Positions 25,026 to 36,467 of a stretch of 64,000 nucleotides of DNA are shown piece by piece. Under the pieces are notes generated by a model that saw only the letters and a program-made list of their open reading frames with translations, was not told the origin of the DNA and searched no databases. Origin of the DNA: Candidatus Desulfopertinax cowenii (GTDB lineage: Bacteria > Bacillota > Desulfotomaculia > Desulfotomaculales > Desulforudaceae). Positions within the stretch are counted from its first letter, which is position 1; the number at the start of each line of letters is the position of its first letter. The stretch is from contig MPOA01000006.1 of the NCBI GenBank assembly GCA_001899445.1, forward strand, positions 248,001-312,000. Direction: 5' to 3'. Both the position numbers and the translations under genes were made by a program.

Positions 25026-25459
25026 TGGGAAAATACATTAAAGATGAACGGATAATTCAAGAGGCAAACAAGCAAAACAATATTGGATTCACTATTTTGT
25101 ACTTTGGAATTCTTTTAGATTTGCTATATAGGCAGTTTATCCTCCAAGAGCCAATTTCAAAATTATGGAGCTTAGCGTTGTTATTTTTTGGCGTAAGTTT
25201 ATATATAGCAATTAGTCGTGTAAGCTCCGGCCTCCTTGCTTATAAGGATAATAAAAAAATAATAAAACAAATTTTGCCCTCATCTATTATAGCTGCCATT
25301 ATATATACAGTTATTGTGAATAGGTGGTGGTTTGGAAATGACTCCCCGATTGAACTTGCAATAGAAGGAATTATCTTTTTTACTGGTTTTTTGGGAATTA
25401 ATTTCTTTATGCACTACATTTCTAACAAAAAGAATGATGCCATGTTTAAAGATGATTAA
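25025..25459 (+). CDS. small integral membrane protein (DUF6773-like), cotranscribed with the Xre regulator
   Basis: 144 residues, AT-rich. A charged N-terminus (KYIKDERIIQEANKQNN) is followed by about four hydrophobic helices (GFTILYFGILLDLLY; LWSLALLFFGVSLYIAI; ILPSSIIAAIIYTVIV; IIFFTGFLGINFFMHYI). Genes of this kind are commonly paired with a small Xre regulator in Firmicutes. The DUF assignment is from memory of the pattern. Function unknown. Base composition differs sharply from the surroundings and suggests acquisition by transfer together with the regulator. Confidence 0.75.
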   Translation: MGKYIKDERIIQEANKQNNIGFTILYFGILLDLLYRQFILQEPISKLWSLALLFFGVSLYIAISRVSSGLLAYKDNKKIIKQILPSSIIAAIIYTVIVNRWWFGNDSPIELAIEGIIFFTGFLGINFFMHYISNKKNDAMFKDD

Positions 25460-25473
25460 TAACGGGATCTTGA

Positions 25474-25809
25474 TCAGCTCAAGGCCGTCCGCCTGATGGT
25501 GAACAGCAAGGAGTTCATCGTCGCACCGAACTCAAGGGTGAAGTCTACCGGACCTTCAAGGGCCGTAGGCCTTAGAGTGCCATCCCAGGTAGTCGAGTTG
25601 TGATCACCCCCCAGAGAAAATGTGGTGGTACGCCTCGTGGTCGTGTCCGGGAAGCCTTGTGCCACGGGAATTCCAAGTATTCGGGTCTTCCGGCCTCGAC
25701 CGGCAGTTACCGTGAGTACCTTGGGAATGCCGAAAAGCTCCTCCAGGATGCACGGTATGCTCAGGTCCAGCTCGGGCTGGGAAGCTTCCCGGGACGTATA
25801 TCTATCCAT
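25474..25809 (-). CDS. hypothetical protein, unrecognised
   Basis: 111 codons with codon use like the host genome. The product reads as a plausible small beta-rich protein (FGIPKVLTVTAGRGRKTRIL; VDFTLEFGATMNSLLFTIRR). No ribosome-binding site precedes the ATG; instead the upstream DNA has repeats of GCTATCCAAA and a palindrome around the start (CTATCCAAAATGGATAG). A short open frame also exists on the opposite strand, so this call is uncertain. The 190 bases from 25810 to 25999 hold nothing recognised. Confidence 0.4.
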   Translation of the reverse strand: MDRYTSREASQPELDLSIPCILEELFGIPKVLTVTAGRGRKTRILGIPVAQGFPDTTTRRTTTFSLGGDHNSTTWDGTLRPTALEGPVDFTLEFGATMNSLLFTIRRTALS

Positions 25810-25999
25810 TTTGGATAGCGTTTGGATAGCGGACGACCCCTAACCCGGAAAGCTTCGTAGTTACTAGATTCTTGTTTCCAAAACGGGTCAAATGTACCTA
25901 AAGAACCTGAAATCCTAGCAAGTGGGATGCCGGGTGTATAAAAACCTGGCGTATCATGTCAGGTTTAATTGTAATTTTTAATTGTAATCGAACCGTGCC

Positions 26000-26773
26000 T
26001 CAGCCAACCTTGGCTTCGATCCGCAGTCTGTCCGCGATCATGGCGATGAATTCCGAGTTGGTCGGTTTTCCGCGCTCCAGGTTGATGGTATATCCAAAGA
26101 ACTTGTTCATCATCTCCACGTTGCCCCGGTCCCAGGCCAGTTCAATGGCGTGACGAATGGCCCGTTCGACCCGGCTGGGCGTGGTGTTGTACTTCTGGGC
26201 GATCATCGGATAAAGCTCCTTGGTAACCGCTCCCAACAAACTGATCTCGTCGATCACCATCAAGATCGCGTCGCGCAGATAATGGTAACCCTTAATATGC
26301 GCCGGAACCCCCATCTCGTGGATGATGTTCGTAACGGCCACGTCCAGGTTCTTTTCCTTGACCGCGGCTACATAAGGGGGTTTTACGCTCACCCCGTCCG
26401 CCAACTGCCGAATCCGGGTAGCCAGCACCGAAAAATCAAACGGTTTGAGGATGTAGTAATCCGCGCCCAACTCGACCACTCTCTGGGCAATGTTCTGCTG
26501 CCCAAACGCGGTCAGCATGATGATTTTCGGCCGGTGCCCGGTTGGGCTCGCTGCCAGCTTTTCCAGTACCCCGATGCCATCCAGGTGTGGCATTATGATA
26601 TCTAGCACCACCACGTCCGGCCTGGCTTGTTCTATGTAGTCGACGGCCTCCGCACCATTGTGGGCAGCCCCAATTACTTCAAAATCATCTCGTTGTTGAA
26701 AAAAATCCTTCAGGGTTTCGCAAAACTCCCGGTTATCATCAGCAATTAGAATACTGATCGTCTCTCTAGCCAT
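26000..26773 (-). CDS. spo0A: sporulation master response regulator Spo0A
   Basis: 257 residues. The receiver domain (about 1-125) has the acidic pair in [11 protein letters not shown], the phosphoacceptor Asp in [18 protein letters not shown], and the switch Thr and Lys in MLTAFGQ and YILKPFD. The C-terminal DNA-binding domain carries the diagnostic [19 protein letters not shown] recognition region. The ATG at 26773 is chosen because the receiver fold begins immediately after; the longer frame from 26893 adds an unrelated leader. It lies directly downstream of spoIVB, the conserved order in endospore formers. A near-match to the 0A box (CGTCGAA) sits at 26828-26834 on the minus strand. Confidence 0.96.
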   Translation of the reverse strand: MARETISILIADDNREFCETLKDFFQQRDDFEVIGAAHNGAEAVDYIEQARPDVVVLDIIMPHLDGIGVLEKLAASPTGHRPKIIMLTAFGQQNIAQRVVELGADYYILKPFDFSVLATRIRQLADGVSVKPPYVAAVKEKNLDVAVTNIIHEMGVPAHIKGYHYLRDAILMVIDEISLLGAVTKELYPMIAQKYNTTPSRVERAIRHAIELAWDRGNVEMMNKFFGYTINLERGKPTNSEFIAMIADRLRIEAKVG

Positions 26774-26965
26774 GTATGCGCCCGCCCCCCCAACTAAAAT
26801 TCGTTCGGTATCGGACCTGATAGTGAGTTCGACGAGCAGGTAAAAATATCCTTCCAGAGATAAAAGTTTTTCCAGGATACTTGAATTTTGCAATAATACT
26901 TAGTCACGAAAAGCAATGTCGTCCTAATTTAAGTCAATGGGATACTATGGTCCTTTATGCTGCTC

Positions 26966-28288
26966 TTAACTGGCCTGGCGCCATTCGTCCATTAATCCAT
27001 CCGCCGGCTCCAGCAAGCCACACTCCCGGAGCATCCATTCCACCGGTACGCCGTAGCCCCGCTTCGGGTTGTTAATAAACACATGCGTAACGGCCCCGAC
27101 CAGGCGTCCCTCCTGCAGAATCGGGCTCCCGCTCATTCCCTGGATAATGCCACCGGCCTGTTCAAGCAGCCGTTCGTCGGTGATCCTGATTACTAGACCC
27201 TTCCCGTCCCCAACAGCTTTTGGCCGGATTTCCTCAATCAGCAGCGCAAACCGTTCGATCTCCTGCCCGTGGAGCACGGTTAGCATTTCCGCCGGACCCG
27301 TACGGATATGATGCAGCAGGGCAACCGGAACCGGCGAGTCGAAATGGGGGTTGACCAGTTCTCCGTCCAAGGTCCCGAAAATCCCGTAGATCGTGTTCCG
27401 GTCAATCGAACCGGTGAGCAGATCACGGTCCGAAAAGATACCCAGTTTTTCCCCCGGCCGGCCCCGCGTTCCCGGGCGGATCCTCTGGATTTTGGCTTCG
27501 ACGATGCTGCCATCGGTCAATTCCAGGCTCCGAGAAGTCTGGACGTCGGAGATAACGTGTCCAAGGGCGCCGTAAGACCGGGTTTGGGGTTCGTAAAAAG
27601 TCAGAGTGCCCACACCCGCCGTGCTGTCCCGGACCAGCAGTCCCACCCGGTACCGGCCGGTCTTTTCACAAAAACCGGGGGTTATGCGCACCCGGAACTC
27701 ACGTCCGTCCCGCTTTACCCGCACCTCCAGCTTTTCGCCGGCGCCGCCGACCTCATTAATTATTTCTCGGACATCCGCTTCATTAAGTACCTGGTGGCCG
27801 TTAATAGCTAGGATGATGTCTCCCTCTCGGATGCCGGCCTGGCGCGCCGGGCTGAATTCCTGATCTCGGATCCGGATGGGAGCTTCACCCACCACCAGTA
27901 CCCCTTCCGAGTGCAGCAGCACCCCGATTGATTGCCCGCCCGGCACCACCTTCACTTCGGGAATCGCGGTCACCGTCATGTGCCGAAGGGGAATCAGTCC
28001 GAAAAGCTTCAGGCTGACGAAATAGTCCCCGGCCTGCTGCACCACCGGCAATTGGTCAGGATGCAACGCCTCGGCAAATTCTGGACGGTAAACCTGCCAT
28101 TGCAACGCTGAAATCAGGGTGGTCGGCAAATGAAATGAAGGTGCCAACGGTTCTCCCACCAGCACGTGGCGGTGAGTAGGTAAACCAAAAAAACTACGTG
28201 AAAAAGGAGTAAAGCAACCCAAAATGAGCAAAATAGCAAAAAAAATAAAGAAAACCTGGTGAATTCTCTTTCTGGCCGACCGTGGCAC
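26966..28288 (-). CDS. spoIVB: SpoIVB serine peptidase (intercompartment sigma-K checkpoint)
   Basis: 440 residues. A short cytoplasmic basic segment and one transmembrane helix (QVFFIFFAILLILGCF) lead to a PDZ domain (about 125-215, with SPARQAGIREGDIILAINGH) and the S55 peptidase domain. The catalytic His is in YGALGHVISD and the Ser in IQGMSGSPILQEGR. SpoIVB is secreted from the forespore and triggers pro-sigma-K processing. The start is GTG at 28288, with AAAGGGGG 7 nt upstream, rather than the in-frame start at 28336. Confidence 0.94.
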   Translation of the reverse strand: MPRSARKRIHQVFFIFFAILLILGCFTPFSRSFFGLPTHRHVLVGEPLAPSFHLPTTLISALQWQVYRPEFAEALHPDQLPVVQQAGDYFVSLKLFGLIPLRHMTVTAIPEVKVVPGGQSIGVLLHSEGVLVVGEAPIRIRDQEFSPARQAGIREGDIILAINGHQVLNEADVREIINEVGGAGEKLEVRVKRDGREFRVRITPGFCEKTGRYRVGLLVRDSTAGVGTLTFYEPQTRSYGALGHVISDVQTSRSLELTDGSIVEAKIQRIRPGTRGRPGEKLGIFSDRDLLTGSIDRNTIYGIFGTLDGELVNPHFDSPVPVALLHHIRTGPAEMLTVLHGQEIERFALLIEEIRPKAVGDGKGLVIRITDERLLEQAGGIIQGMSGSPILQEGRLVGAVTHVFINNPKRGYGVPVEWMLRECGLLEPADGLMDEWRQAS

Positions 28289-28420
28289 TCCGATTCCCCC
28301 TTTCTTGGGACTCAGAATGCCCCGGCCAAAAAGCATTTATAGCAGGAAAATGTGATCACCAGGCGTCAGCGCTTGTGGGGCAGCACCTGGAAAGTTTGAC
28401 TTAATGACAAAATTACTCTA

Positions 28421-30460
<2,040 letters not shown>

Positions 30461-30591
30461 CTAGTGAATAGCAAGTCACGCCGGTTTAGCGGATTGCGAT
30501 TGAAATTTGCACCGCTTCAGCCGGCTGCCGTTACCATCGCCACGCAAGGACTTAAGTTTTACAAACGGTCTCCTTAGGCCTGCACGTCCTG

Positions 30592-31485
30592 TTAACGGGG
30601 AAACGGGGCGGTCCCGGCAAGCAACTGGGCTACCCAGCGAATGAGCAACGCGGCCGGGATGAACAGCACCTGCGCCAGCAGGGTACCCAGAAACCGGGTC
30701 ACGGCCAGCCACATCACCATCAGCTTCACGTCCCGCTCGCTCCGCTCGCCCCGCAACGCCTGGTCAGTGATCCGCGCCGCGGTCGGGTCGACAATGGTGG
30801 CCACCAGCACGGTGGCGAAGCCGTTGACGATGGCCGAGAGCAGTACCGCCGTAGACCGGTACTGGGGAAACAGCGCCCCGGCGTACAGCGCCGAGAGTAC
30901 CCCGGTCGTGTAAATCCCGGTGACAATCACGTTCGCAACCAGGAAGCCCTTCGGGATGGGGAGACGCTCCCGAGTCGCGCTCCGGATGGTCGCCGCCCGG
31001 GGCAGATGCACCCCCGCCAGACTGCGCCAGACCTTCCGGGGCGAGAACACGGCCATGGCCACCAGGCGCGGAACCGAGCCCACCTCGTCAAACACTATGA
31101 TCGCCCGGGAAAACAACTGCACGAACACCGGGATTAAAAGCGCCCCGATAACCGTTCCAAACGTGGCCGCCAGGATTACCAGCCGGAGGTCGTCGGCCAG
31201 GATCTCCAGTTGCGCCTGGTAGAAGGCGGATTGCACCGGGTCGTCCACCTCCTCCGGATGCACTGCCCCGCCCAGGCTAAGGTTGATCGCCCGTTCCACA
31301 ATCGTGGATAAAAGCGGCGCCTGGATCATGTGCGCCGTACTGGACACCAAAAAAATGACGTTGAAAAGCGATATCGCCGTGGCCAGGCGCCGGGTCTGAA
31401 TGCCGGACAGCCGCACCCCGTAGATCAGGGTGTTGATCAAGTGGATCAGGGCCGTCAGCGCGGCCACCACGAGTAAACGGGTCAT
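30592..31485 (-). CDS. amj: Amj-type alternate lipid II flippase (DUF2837)
   Basis: 297-residue polytopic membrane protein with about six helices. The N-terminal region (LIHLINTLIYGVRLSGIQ, then ATAISLFNVIFLVSSTAHMI, QAPLLSTIVE) is the hallmark of the Amj/YdaH family. In Bacillus subtilis, Amj can replace MurJ in flipping lipid II. It starts 1 nt after pcrA ends, so the two are probably cotranscribed. The family call rests on pattern recognition. Confidence 0.8.
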   Translation of the reverse strand: MTRLLVVAALTALIHLINTLIYGVRLSGIQTRRLATAISLFNVIFLVSSTAHMIQAPLLSTIVERAINLSLGGAVHPEEVDDPVQSAFYQAQLEILADDLRLVILAATFGTVIGALLIPVFVQLFSRAIIVFDEVGSVPRLVAMAVFSPRKVWRSLAGVHLPRAATIRSATRERLPIPKGFLVANVIVTGIYTTGVLSALYAGALFPQYRSTAVLLSAIVNGFATVLVATIVDPTAARITDQALRGERSERDVKLMVMWLAVTRFLGTLLAQVLFIPAALLIRWVAQLLAGTAPFPR

Positions 31486-31486
31486 C

Positions 31487-33664
31487 TTATCCTAGTTTGC
31501 CCCTTCCAGGCGCGTGGAAAACCTTCCCAACTTGGCCGCGCACCAATTCCAGGGGCGCGTAACGCACCAGCAGGGTCTTGATGCCCCGTTCCGGGAAAGC
31601 CACCTTCACTTGAGCGTCCGGGCCGCTGCCGTTGGTCTGCACCACTATGCCTTCGCCCCACTGTTTGTGCCACACCCGGTCACCCGACCGGAAGGCGAGC
31701 GGGGCGGCCCCGGGATTCTCCGGCGCCGGGGACGGGGCCGGATCCGCTTCCGGGTCAGCGTCCGCGAACAGTTCCGGCGGAATCTCCGCCAGAAACCGGG
31801 ACGGCGCGCTGTAATACACGTTCCCGTAGAGCAGGCGCCGTTCGGCACAGGTCAGGAACAGCTGCTCCCGCGCCCGGGTGATTCCCACGTAGCAGAGCCG
31901 CCGCTCTTCTTCCATCTGGGCCGGCTCCGAAAAAGCACGGGCGTGGGGAAACACGCCTTCCTCCATCCCGGTGAGAAACACCACCGGAAACTCCAGGCCC
32001 TTGGCAGTGTGCAGGGTCATCAGCGCCACTTGCGCCGACTCCACGTCAAACCGGTCCAGGTCGGTGTACAGCGCCAGCTCGCCCAGAAACTCCTCCAGGG
32101 TGCCGCCCCGCCGCTGGTCAAATTCCCGGGTCACCGACAGCAACTCGTTTAGGTTTTCAATGCGGGTGCGGGCCTCCTCCCCCCGTTCGGCCTCCAGGGC
32201 CGCCAGGTAACCGCTCTCTTCTAGCACCTGCCGTGTCAGCTCGGTCACTCCGGTTTCCCTGTTCCGCCAAGCGGCCAGATTGTCGCCCAGTTGCCGCATC
32301 GCCCGCCGCACCTGGACTTTAAGTCCGGGGATCCGGTCGGCCTCCCGCAAAGCGTCCGCGGGCCGGAGGGCGTTTGCCGCCACGTAGGCGAAGAACTTCT
32401 GGAGCGAGGCTTTCCCGACCCCGCGCCGGGGCACGTTGATGATCCGGGTCAGCGCTAGGCGATCGGCCGGGTTGACGATGAGCTTCAGGTAGGCCAGGAT
32501 ATCCTTAATCTCCTGCCGGTCGTAGAACCGCAGGCCCCCAACAATGGAGTACGGGATGCCGTTTTTGAGCAGCATATCCTCCAGCACCCGGGACTGCGCG
32601 TGCGTGCGGTAAAAAACCGCGAAATCCCGGTAGGCGCGTCCCGCGGAGATAAGCCGCCGGATCTGACCGGCCACGAACCGGGCCTCGGCCGTCTCGTCTT
32701 CGGCCTGATAAAGAACCGGTTTCCGGCCCTCGCCCTTTGCCGTCCAGAGCCGCTTCTCCCGGCGGTGCCGGTTGTGCCGGATTACGTGGTTGGCGGCCTC
32801 CAGTATTTTCCCTGTGGACCGGTAATTCTCCTCCAATTTGATGACCCGGGCGTCCGGGTAATCGCGCTCGAAGTTCAGAATGTTCTGGATGTCCGCGCCG
32901 CGCCAGCCGTAGATGCCCTGATCCGGATCCCCGACCACCGTCAGGTTCCGGTGTTTCTCGGCCAGCAAGTTCACCAGCACGTACTGGGCGTGGTTGGTGT
33001 CCTGGTACTCGTCCACCAGCACGTGCCGGAAGCGCCGGCGATAGTGTTCCAGGAGTGAGGGTGATTCCCGGAACAGGCGCACCGCACACACCAGGAGGTC
33101 GTCGAAATCCAGGGCGTTGTTCCGCTCCAGCCGCGCCTGGTAAGCGGCGTATACCCGGGCGACCAACTCCTGGTGCCGATCGCAAACCGCCGCAGCGTAC
33201 TCCGCCGGGCCAACCAGCGTGTTTTTCTGCCAGGAAATCTCCGCCGAAAAAAGAGCGGGCGGGTACTTCTTCGGGTCCAGATTCAGTTCTTTCAAACAGT
33301 CCTTGAGCACCGTCTGCTGGTCGCCCTCGTCGTAAATCACGAAGTTCCGGTTGTAGCCAAGTTTGTCGATTTCCCGGCGCAGAATGCGCAGACAGGCCGC
33401 ATGAAAGGTCATCACCCAAAGGTCCCCGACCTCCCGCGGCACCAGCCGGGCGACGCGTTCTTTCATCTCCCGGGCGGCCCGGTTGGTAAAGGTGATGGCC
33501 AGAATGCGGTGGGCCTCGATTCCACGGACCTGCAACAGGTAGGCGATCCGGCAGGTCAGCACTCGGGTCTTGCCGCTGCCGGCCCCGGCCAGGACCAGCA
33601 GCGGTCCGCCCAGATGGCACACGGCCTCGGCCTGGGCCGGATTGAGTTCGTCGAGAAACTCCAA
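31487..33664 (-). CDS. pcrA: UvrD/PcrA-type superfamily 1A DNA helicase
   Basis: About 725 residues. Helicase motifs in order: Walker A LAGAGSGKTRVL near the N-terminus, motif Ia ITFTNRAAREMKERV, motif II VDEYQDTNHAQYVLV, motif III VVGDPDQGIYGWRGAD, motif IV VIKLEENYRSTGKIL, motif V LMTLHTAKGLEFPVVFLTG and motif VI RLCYVGITRAREQL. The C-terminal region (VWHKQWGEGIVV) is the PcrA Tudor-like domain. The TTG at 33664 has GGGAGG 8 nt upstream; an earlier TTG at 33670 would be too close. A TATAAT lies about 30 nt upstream on the minus strand. Confidence 0.96.
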   Translation of the reverse strand: MEFLDELNPAQAEAVCHLGGPLLVLAGAGSGKTRVLTCRIAYLLQVRGIEAHRILAITFTNRAAREMKERVARLVPREVGDLWVMTFHAACLRILRREIDKLGYNRNFVIYDEGDQQTVLKDCLKELNLDPKKYPPALFSAEISWQKNTLVGPAEYAAAVCDRHQELVARVYAAYQARLERNNALDFDDLLVCAVRLFRESPSLLEHYRRRFRHVLVDEYQDTNHAQYVLVNLLAEKHRNLTVVGDPDQGIYGWRGADIQNILNFERDYPDARVIKLEENYRSTGKILEAANHVIRHNRHRREKRLWTAKGEGRKPVLYQAEDETAEARFVAGQIRRLISAGRAYRDFAVFYRTHAQSRVLEDMLLKNGIPYSIVGGLRFYDRQEIKDILAYLKLIVNPADRLALTRIINVPRRGVGKASLQKFFAYVAANALRPADALREADRIPGLKVQVRRAMRQLGDNLAAWRNRETGVTELTRQVLEESGYLAALEAERGEEARTRIENLNELLSVTREFDQRRGGTLEEFLGELALYTDLDRFDVESAQVALMTLHTAKGLEFPVVFLTGMEEGVFPHARAFSEPAQMEEERRLCYVGITRAREQLFLTCAERRLLYGNVYYSAPSRFLAEIPPELFADADPEADPAPSPAPENPGAAPLAFRSGDRVWHKQWGEGIVVQTNGSGPDAQVKVAFPERGIKTLLVRYAPLELVRGQVGKVFHAPGRGKLG

Positions 33665-33779
33665 TGTCAATGCCTCCCATACTTACTGCGTCTGTCCTAT
33701 TATAACTCAAATTTGAAAGCGTCGGGCCAATTTCGGGCCTTTCAAACCCGCAAACCTGTGGCCTTCGTCTAGGCTAACC

Positions 33780-34078
33780 AACGCCCAAGGCGCAGGTGAA
33801 CGCCGAGACCGGCATCATCCTGGCCGCGGACCTTTTCAACCAGGCTACGGATGCCCCCTTGTTGCCCGCCCATATTTAACAAGGTCGAGGAGAACACCGG
33901 GCACACACCCGAAGAGGTCTGAAGCAGATGCCGAAAGAAATCTTGCTACGGAACCTGATGTGGCGTAAGTTCCAAACCAAACACGGCCGGGAGCGTTACA
34001 AGCTGCGACAGATTCCCGTGGAGCTGATATTTGACTTGGCATCATTGGAGGAGAGCAATTCTAACACAGGCTACTAGA
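33780..34078 (+). pseudogene. decayed DDE transposase remnant
   Basis: Fragments of one transposase appear in successive frames: NAETGIILAADLFNQATDAP, stop, then KVEENTGHTPEEV, stop, then RKFQTKHGRERYKLRQIPVE. Their order and content match the late DDE region and the C-terminal end of IS1182/IS5-like transposases, with the region between deleted. No intact frame remains. It fills most of the gap between pcrA and the histidine operon. Confidence 0.7.
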
Positions 34079-34085
34079 CGGCAAA

Positions 34086-34117
34086 TTAAAAAACCGCGGG
34101 GCTTGTTGCTCCGCGGT
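34086..34117 (-). terminator. rho-independent terminator of the histidine operon
   Basis: On the minus strand ACCGCGG and CCGCGGT form the stem, followed by TTTTTTAAT. It begins immediately after the hisIE stop codon. Confidence 0.88.
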
Positions 34118-34861
34118 CTATTTTCTCCGGGACTGCAACTCCCGGAGCACGTCGTCGAGGTGCACGTTTTTCTCGGCCAGCAGGACTAAGACGTGGTAAA
34201 ACAGATCGGCTACCTCGTGGATCACTTCCTGCCGCTGGTTGTTCTTGGCGCCTACGATCACCTCGGTGGTCTCTTCCCCCACCTTCTTCAAAATCTTATC
34301 CAGTCCCTTGTCAAAAAGATAGGTGGTGTAAGTACCCGCCGGACGCTTTTCTTTTCGGTCCTGGATCAACGAGTACAGCATTTCTAGCACGCCACAGGTG
34401 GTTTGGAATTCTTCCTCGGTCAGCACGCGCTTCCGGCTCTGCTTCGGGACCGTCGGAACATCCTTGACCGCCCCTGGGCCGTAAACTCGGTCCGGGTCAA
34501 AGGCCAACTCCCCCACCACCGCCACGCCGCCGCCGACCGGGTCGATTCGGTAATGAAAGCAGGTGCGGTAGCCCTCGTGGCAGGCCGCGCCGACCTGGTT
34601 AATCCTGATCAGCAAGGTGTCGGCGTCGCAGTCGTGGTAAACTTCGTCCACCTGCTGCACGTGCCCGGAAGTCTCCCCCTTGTGCCACAGTTTCCGCCGG
34701 CTACGGCTCCAGAACCAGGTCTCGCCGGTGGTCAGGGTTTTCTCGACGGCCTCCCGGTTCATCCAGGCCACCATCAGCACCTCGTGGGTGTGGGTGTCCT
34801 GAATGATGGCCGGAATTAGCCCGTCCTTGTCAAACTTCAACTTCTTCACGTTGAAACCCAC
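34118..34861 (-). CDS. hisIE: bifunctional phosphoribosyl-AMP cyclohydrolase / phosphoribosyl-ATP pyrophosphatase
   Basis: 247-residue fusion of HisI (about 1-120) and HisE (about 150-245). The HisI half has [20 protein letters not shown], the metal motif [13 protein letters not shown] and the paired Cys region [12 protein letters not shown]. The HisE half has [19 protein letters not shown] and [13 protein letters not shown]. It performs the second and third steps of histidine synthesis. Last gene of the cluster, followed by a strong terminator. A 116-nt gap separates it from hisF. Confidence 0.96.
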   Translation of the reverse strand: MGFNVKKLKFDKDGLIPAIIQDTHTHEVLMVAWMNREAVEKTLTTGETWFWSRSRRKLWHKGETSGHVQQVDEVYHDCDADTLLIRINQVGAACHEGYRTCFHYRIDPVGGGVAVVGELAFDPDRVYGPGAVKDVPTVPKQSRKRVLTEEEFQTTCGVLEMLYSLIQDRKEKRPAGTYTTYLFDKGLDKILKKVGEETTEVIVGAKNNQRQEVIHEVADLFYHVLVLLAEKNVHLDDVLRELQSRRK

Positions 34862-34977
34862 TACAAACTACCTCCCAGGGTCTTGGAACCCACTTACCAA
34901 CTGATCAATAAACGGCCCAGTCCATGCACCACCCATGTTTTAAATATCAACCCAGCGCCGGGCGCGGCTCCCCGGCA

Positions 34978-35736
34978 CTACAGGCGCACCGGAATCCCCC
35001 GGACCGCCAGGTATTCCTTTACCTCCCGGATGGAATACTCGCCGAAGTGGAAAATCGAGGCGGCCAGGGCCGCGTCCGCACCGCCTTCGGTCAGACCCGC
35101 GGCGATGTGCTCCAGGGTACCCACTCCGCCGGAGGCAATAACCGGAATCCGCACGGCGTCCGCCACCGCCCTGGTCAGCGGAATGTCGTATCCGTCTTTC
35201 GTACCGTCACGGTCCATGCTGGTGAGCAGGATCTCACCGGCTCCCAGGGTTTCTACCTGCCGGGCCCAGTCCAGCGCATCAATCCCGGTCGACGTGCGCC
35301 CGCCATTGATGTAGACCTCCCACCTTTCCGGCCCGGTCTGCCTGGCGTCAATGGCCACTACGATACACTGGGTGCCGAACTTTCCGGCGGCTTCGGCAAC
35401 CAGGTCCGGGTTTTTAACGGCCGCGGTGTTGATGGACACCTTGTCGGCACCGGCCTGCAGGATCAACCGGATATCATCCACCGTCCGGATCCCGCCCCCC
35501 ACGGCGAACGGGATGAACACCTTTTCGGCCGTCCGGCGGACCATGTCGAGTACGATGTCCCGCCCCTCGGCCGAAGCCGTGATATCCAGGAACACCACCT
35601 CGTCGGCGCCTTCCCGGTCGTACGCGGCGGCCAGTTCCACCGGGTCGCCCGCGTCCCGCAGGTTCACGAAGTTCACGCCCTTCACTACCCGCCCGTTATT
35701 CACGTCCAGGCACGGAATGATTCTCTTGGCCAACAT
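34978..35736 (-). CDS. hisF: imidazole glycerol phosphate synthase, cyclase subunit
   Basis: 252-residue TIM barrel. It begins [20 protein letters not shown] and has VVAIDARQ and [19 protein letters not shown]. Its catalytic aspartates lie in IPCLDV and [11 protein letters not shown]. With HisH it makes IGP and AICAR, and the AICAR is recycled into purine synthesis by PurH, encoded about 6 kb away. Its start overlaps the last base of hisA. Confidence 0.97.
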   Translation of the reverse strand: MLAKRIIPCLDVNNGRVVKGVNFVNLRDAGDPVELAAAYDREGADEVVFLDITASAEGRDIVLDMVRRTAEKVFIPFAVGGGIRTVDDIRLILQAGADKVSINTAAVKNPDLVAEAAGKFGTQCIVVAIDARQTGPERWEVYINGGRTSTGIDALDWARQVETLGAGEILLTSMDRDGTKDGYDIPLTRAVADAVRIPVIASGGVGTLEHIAAGLTEGGADAALAASIFHFGEYSIREVKEYLAVRGIPVRL

Positions 35737-36467
35737 TATCCCTCTCCTTCCGCCACGCGCAAGGCTTCGGCCAAGGTGAACGCCCCGGCATACAGTGCTT
35801 TGCCGATGATTACGCCGTCCACGCCCAAGTCTTCCAGCTGTTTCAGGGCGTGAACGTCCTCCAGCCGGGAAACCCCTCCCGAAGCGATGACTTTAAGTTC
35901 GGTGTGGGTGGCGAAACGCCTGATTGCTTCCAGGTTAGGTCCCTCCAGGGTCCCGTCCCGCCTTACGTCGGTAAAAACGATCCGCCGCACGCCGTAGCGA
36001 ACCAGATCCTCAAGAAAAGCTAGCCCGTCCCGGGGGATTGTCTTCTCCCACCCGCTCACGCATACCTGCCCGTCCCGGCAGTCAACACCCACCACAATCC
36101 GTTCCCCGAAGGCCGCCGTGGCCGCCCTCAAAAAGGAAGGATCGGCCACGGCACCGGTGCCCAGGATCACCCGCGCAATCCCCTGGTCCAGGTAGTACCT
36201 CACCGTCTCCAGATTGCGGATCCCACCGCCCACCTGTACCGGAACCCCCACGTTTTGCACGATCTCCAGGACGATTCGGTCGTTTCGCGGCCGGCCCGAG
36301 AACGCCCCGTCCAGGTCCACCACGTGCAGCCAACGGGCGCCCTGCTTCTCCCAGCCCCGCGCTACGGCCACCGGGTCGGAGCTGTACACCGTTTCCTGGT
36401 CCGCCCGCCCTTGGAAAAGCCGGACACAGCGGCCCTCCCGCAGGTCGATGGCCGGAATGATCAGCAT
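35736..36467 (-). CDS. hisA: ProFAR isomerase
   Basis: 243-residue TIM-barrel isomerase, beginning [20 protein letters not shown] and containing [20 protein letters not shown] and [15 protein letters not shown]. The frame extends upstream to 36800, but the real start is ATG at 36467, which overlaps the hisH stop by 7 nt. Homologous to HisF and placed next to it, as usual. Confidence 0.97.
   Translation of the reverse strand: MLIIPAIDLREGRCVRLFQGRADQETVYSSDPVAVARGWEKQGARWLHVVDLDGAFSGRPRNDRIVLEIVQNVGVPVQVGGGIRNLETVRYYLDQGIARVILGTGAVADPSFLRAATAAFGERIVVGVDCRDGQVCVSGWEKTIPRDGLAFLEDLVRYGVRRIVFTDVRRDGTLEGPNLEAIRRFATHTELKVIASGGVSRLEDVHALKQLEDLGVDGVIIGKALYAGAFTLAEALRVAEGEG

Noticed and set aside
32505-33710. 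A 401-codon frame in another minus-strand reading frame of pcrA.
   Set aside because: pcrA carries all helicase motifs in order in its own frame; this is a GC-driven shadow.
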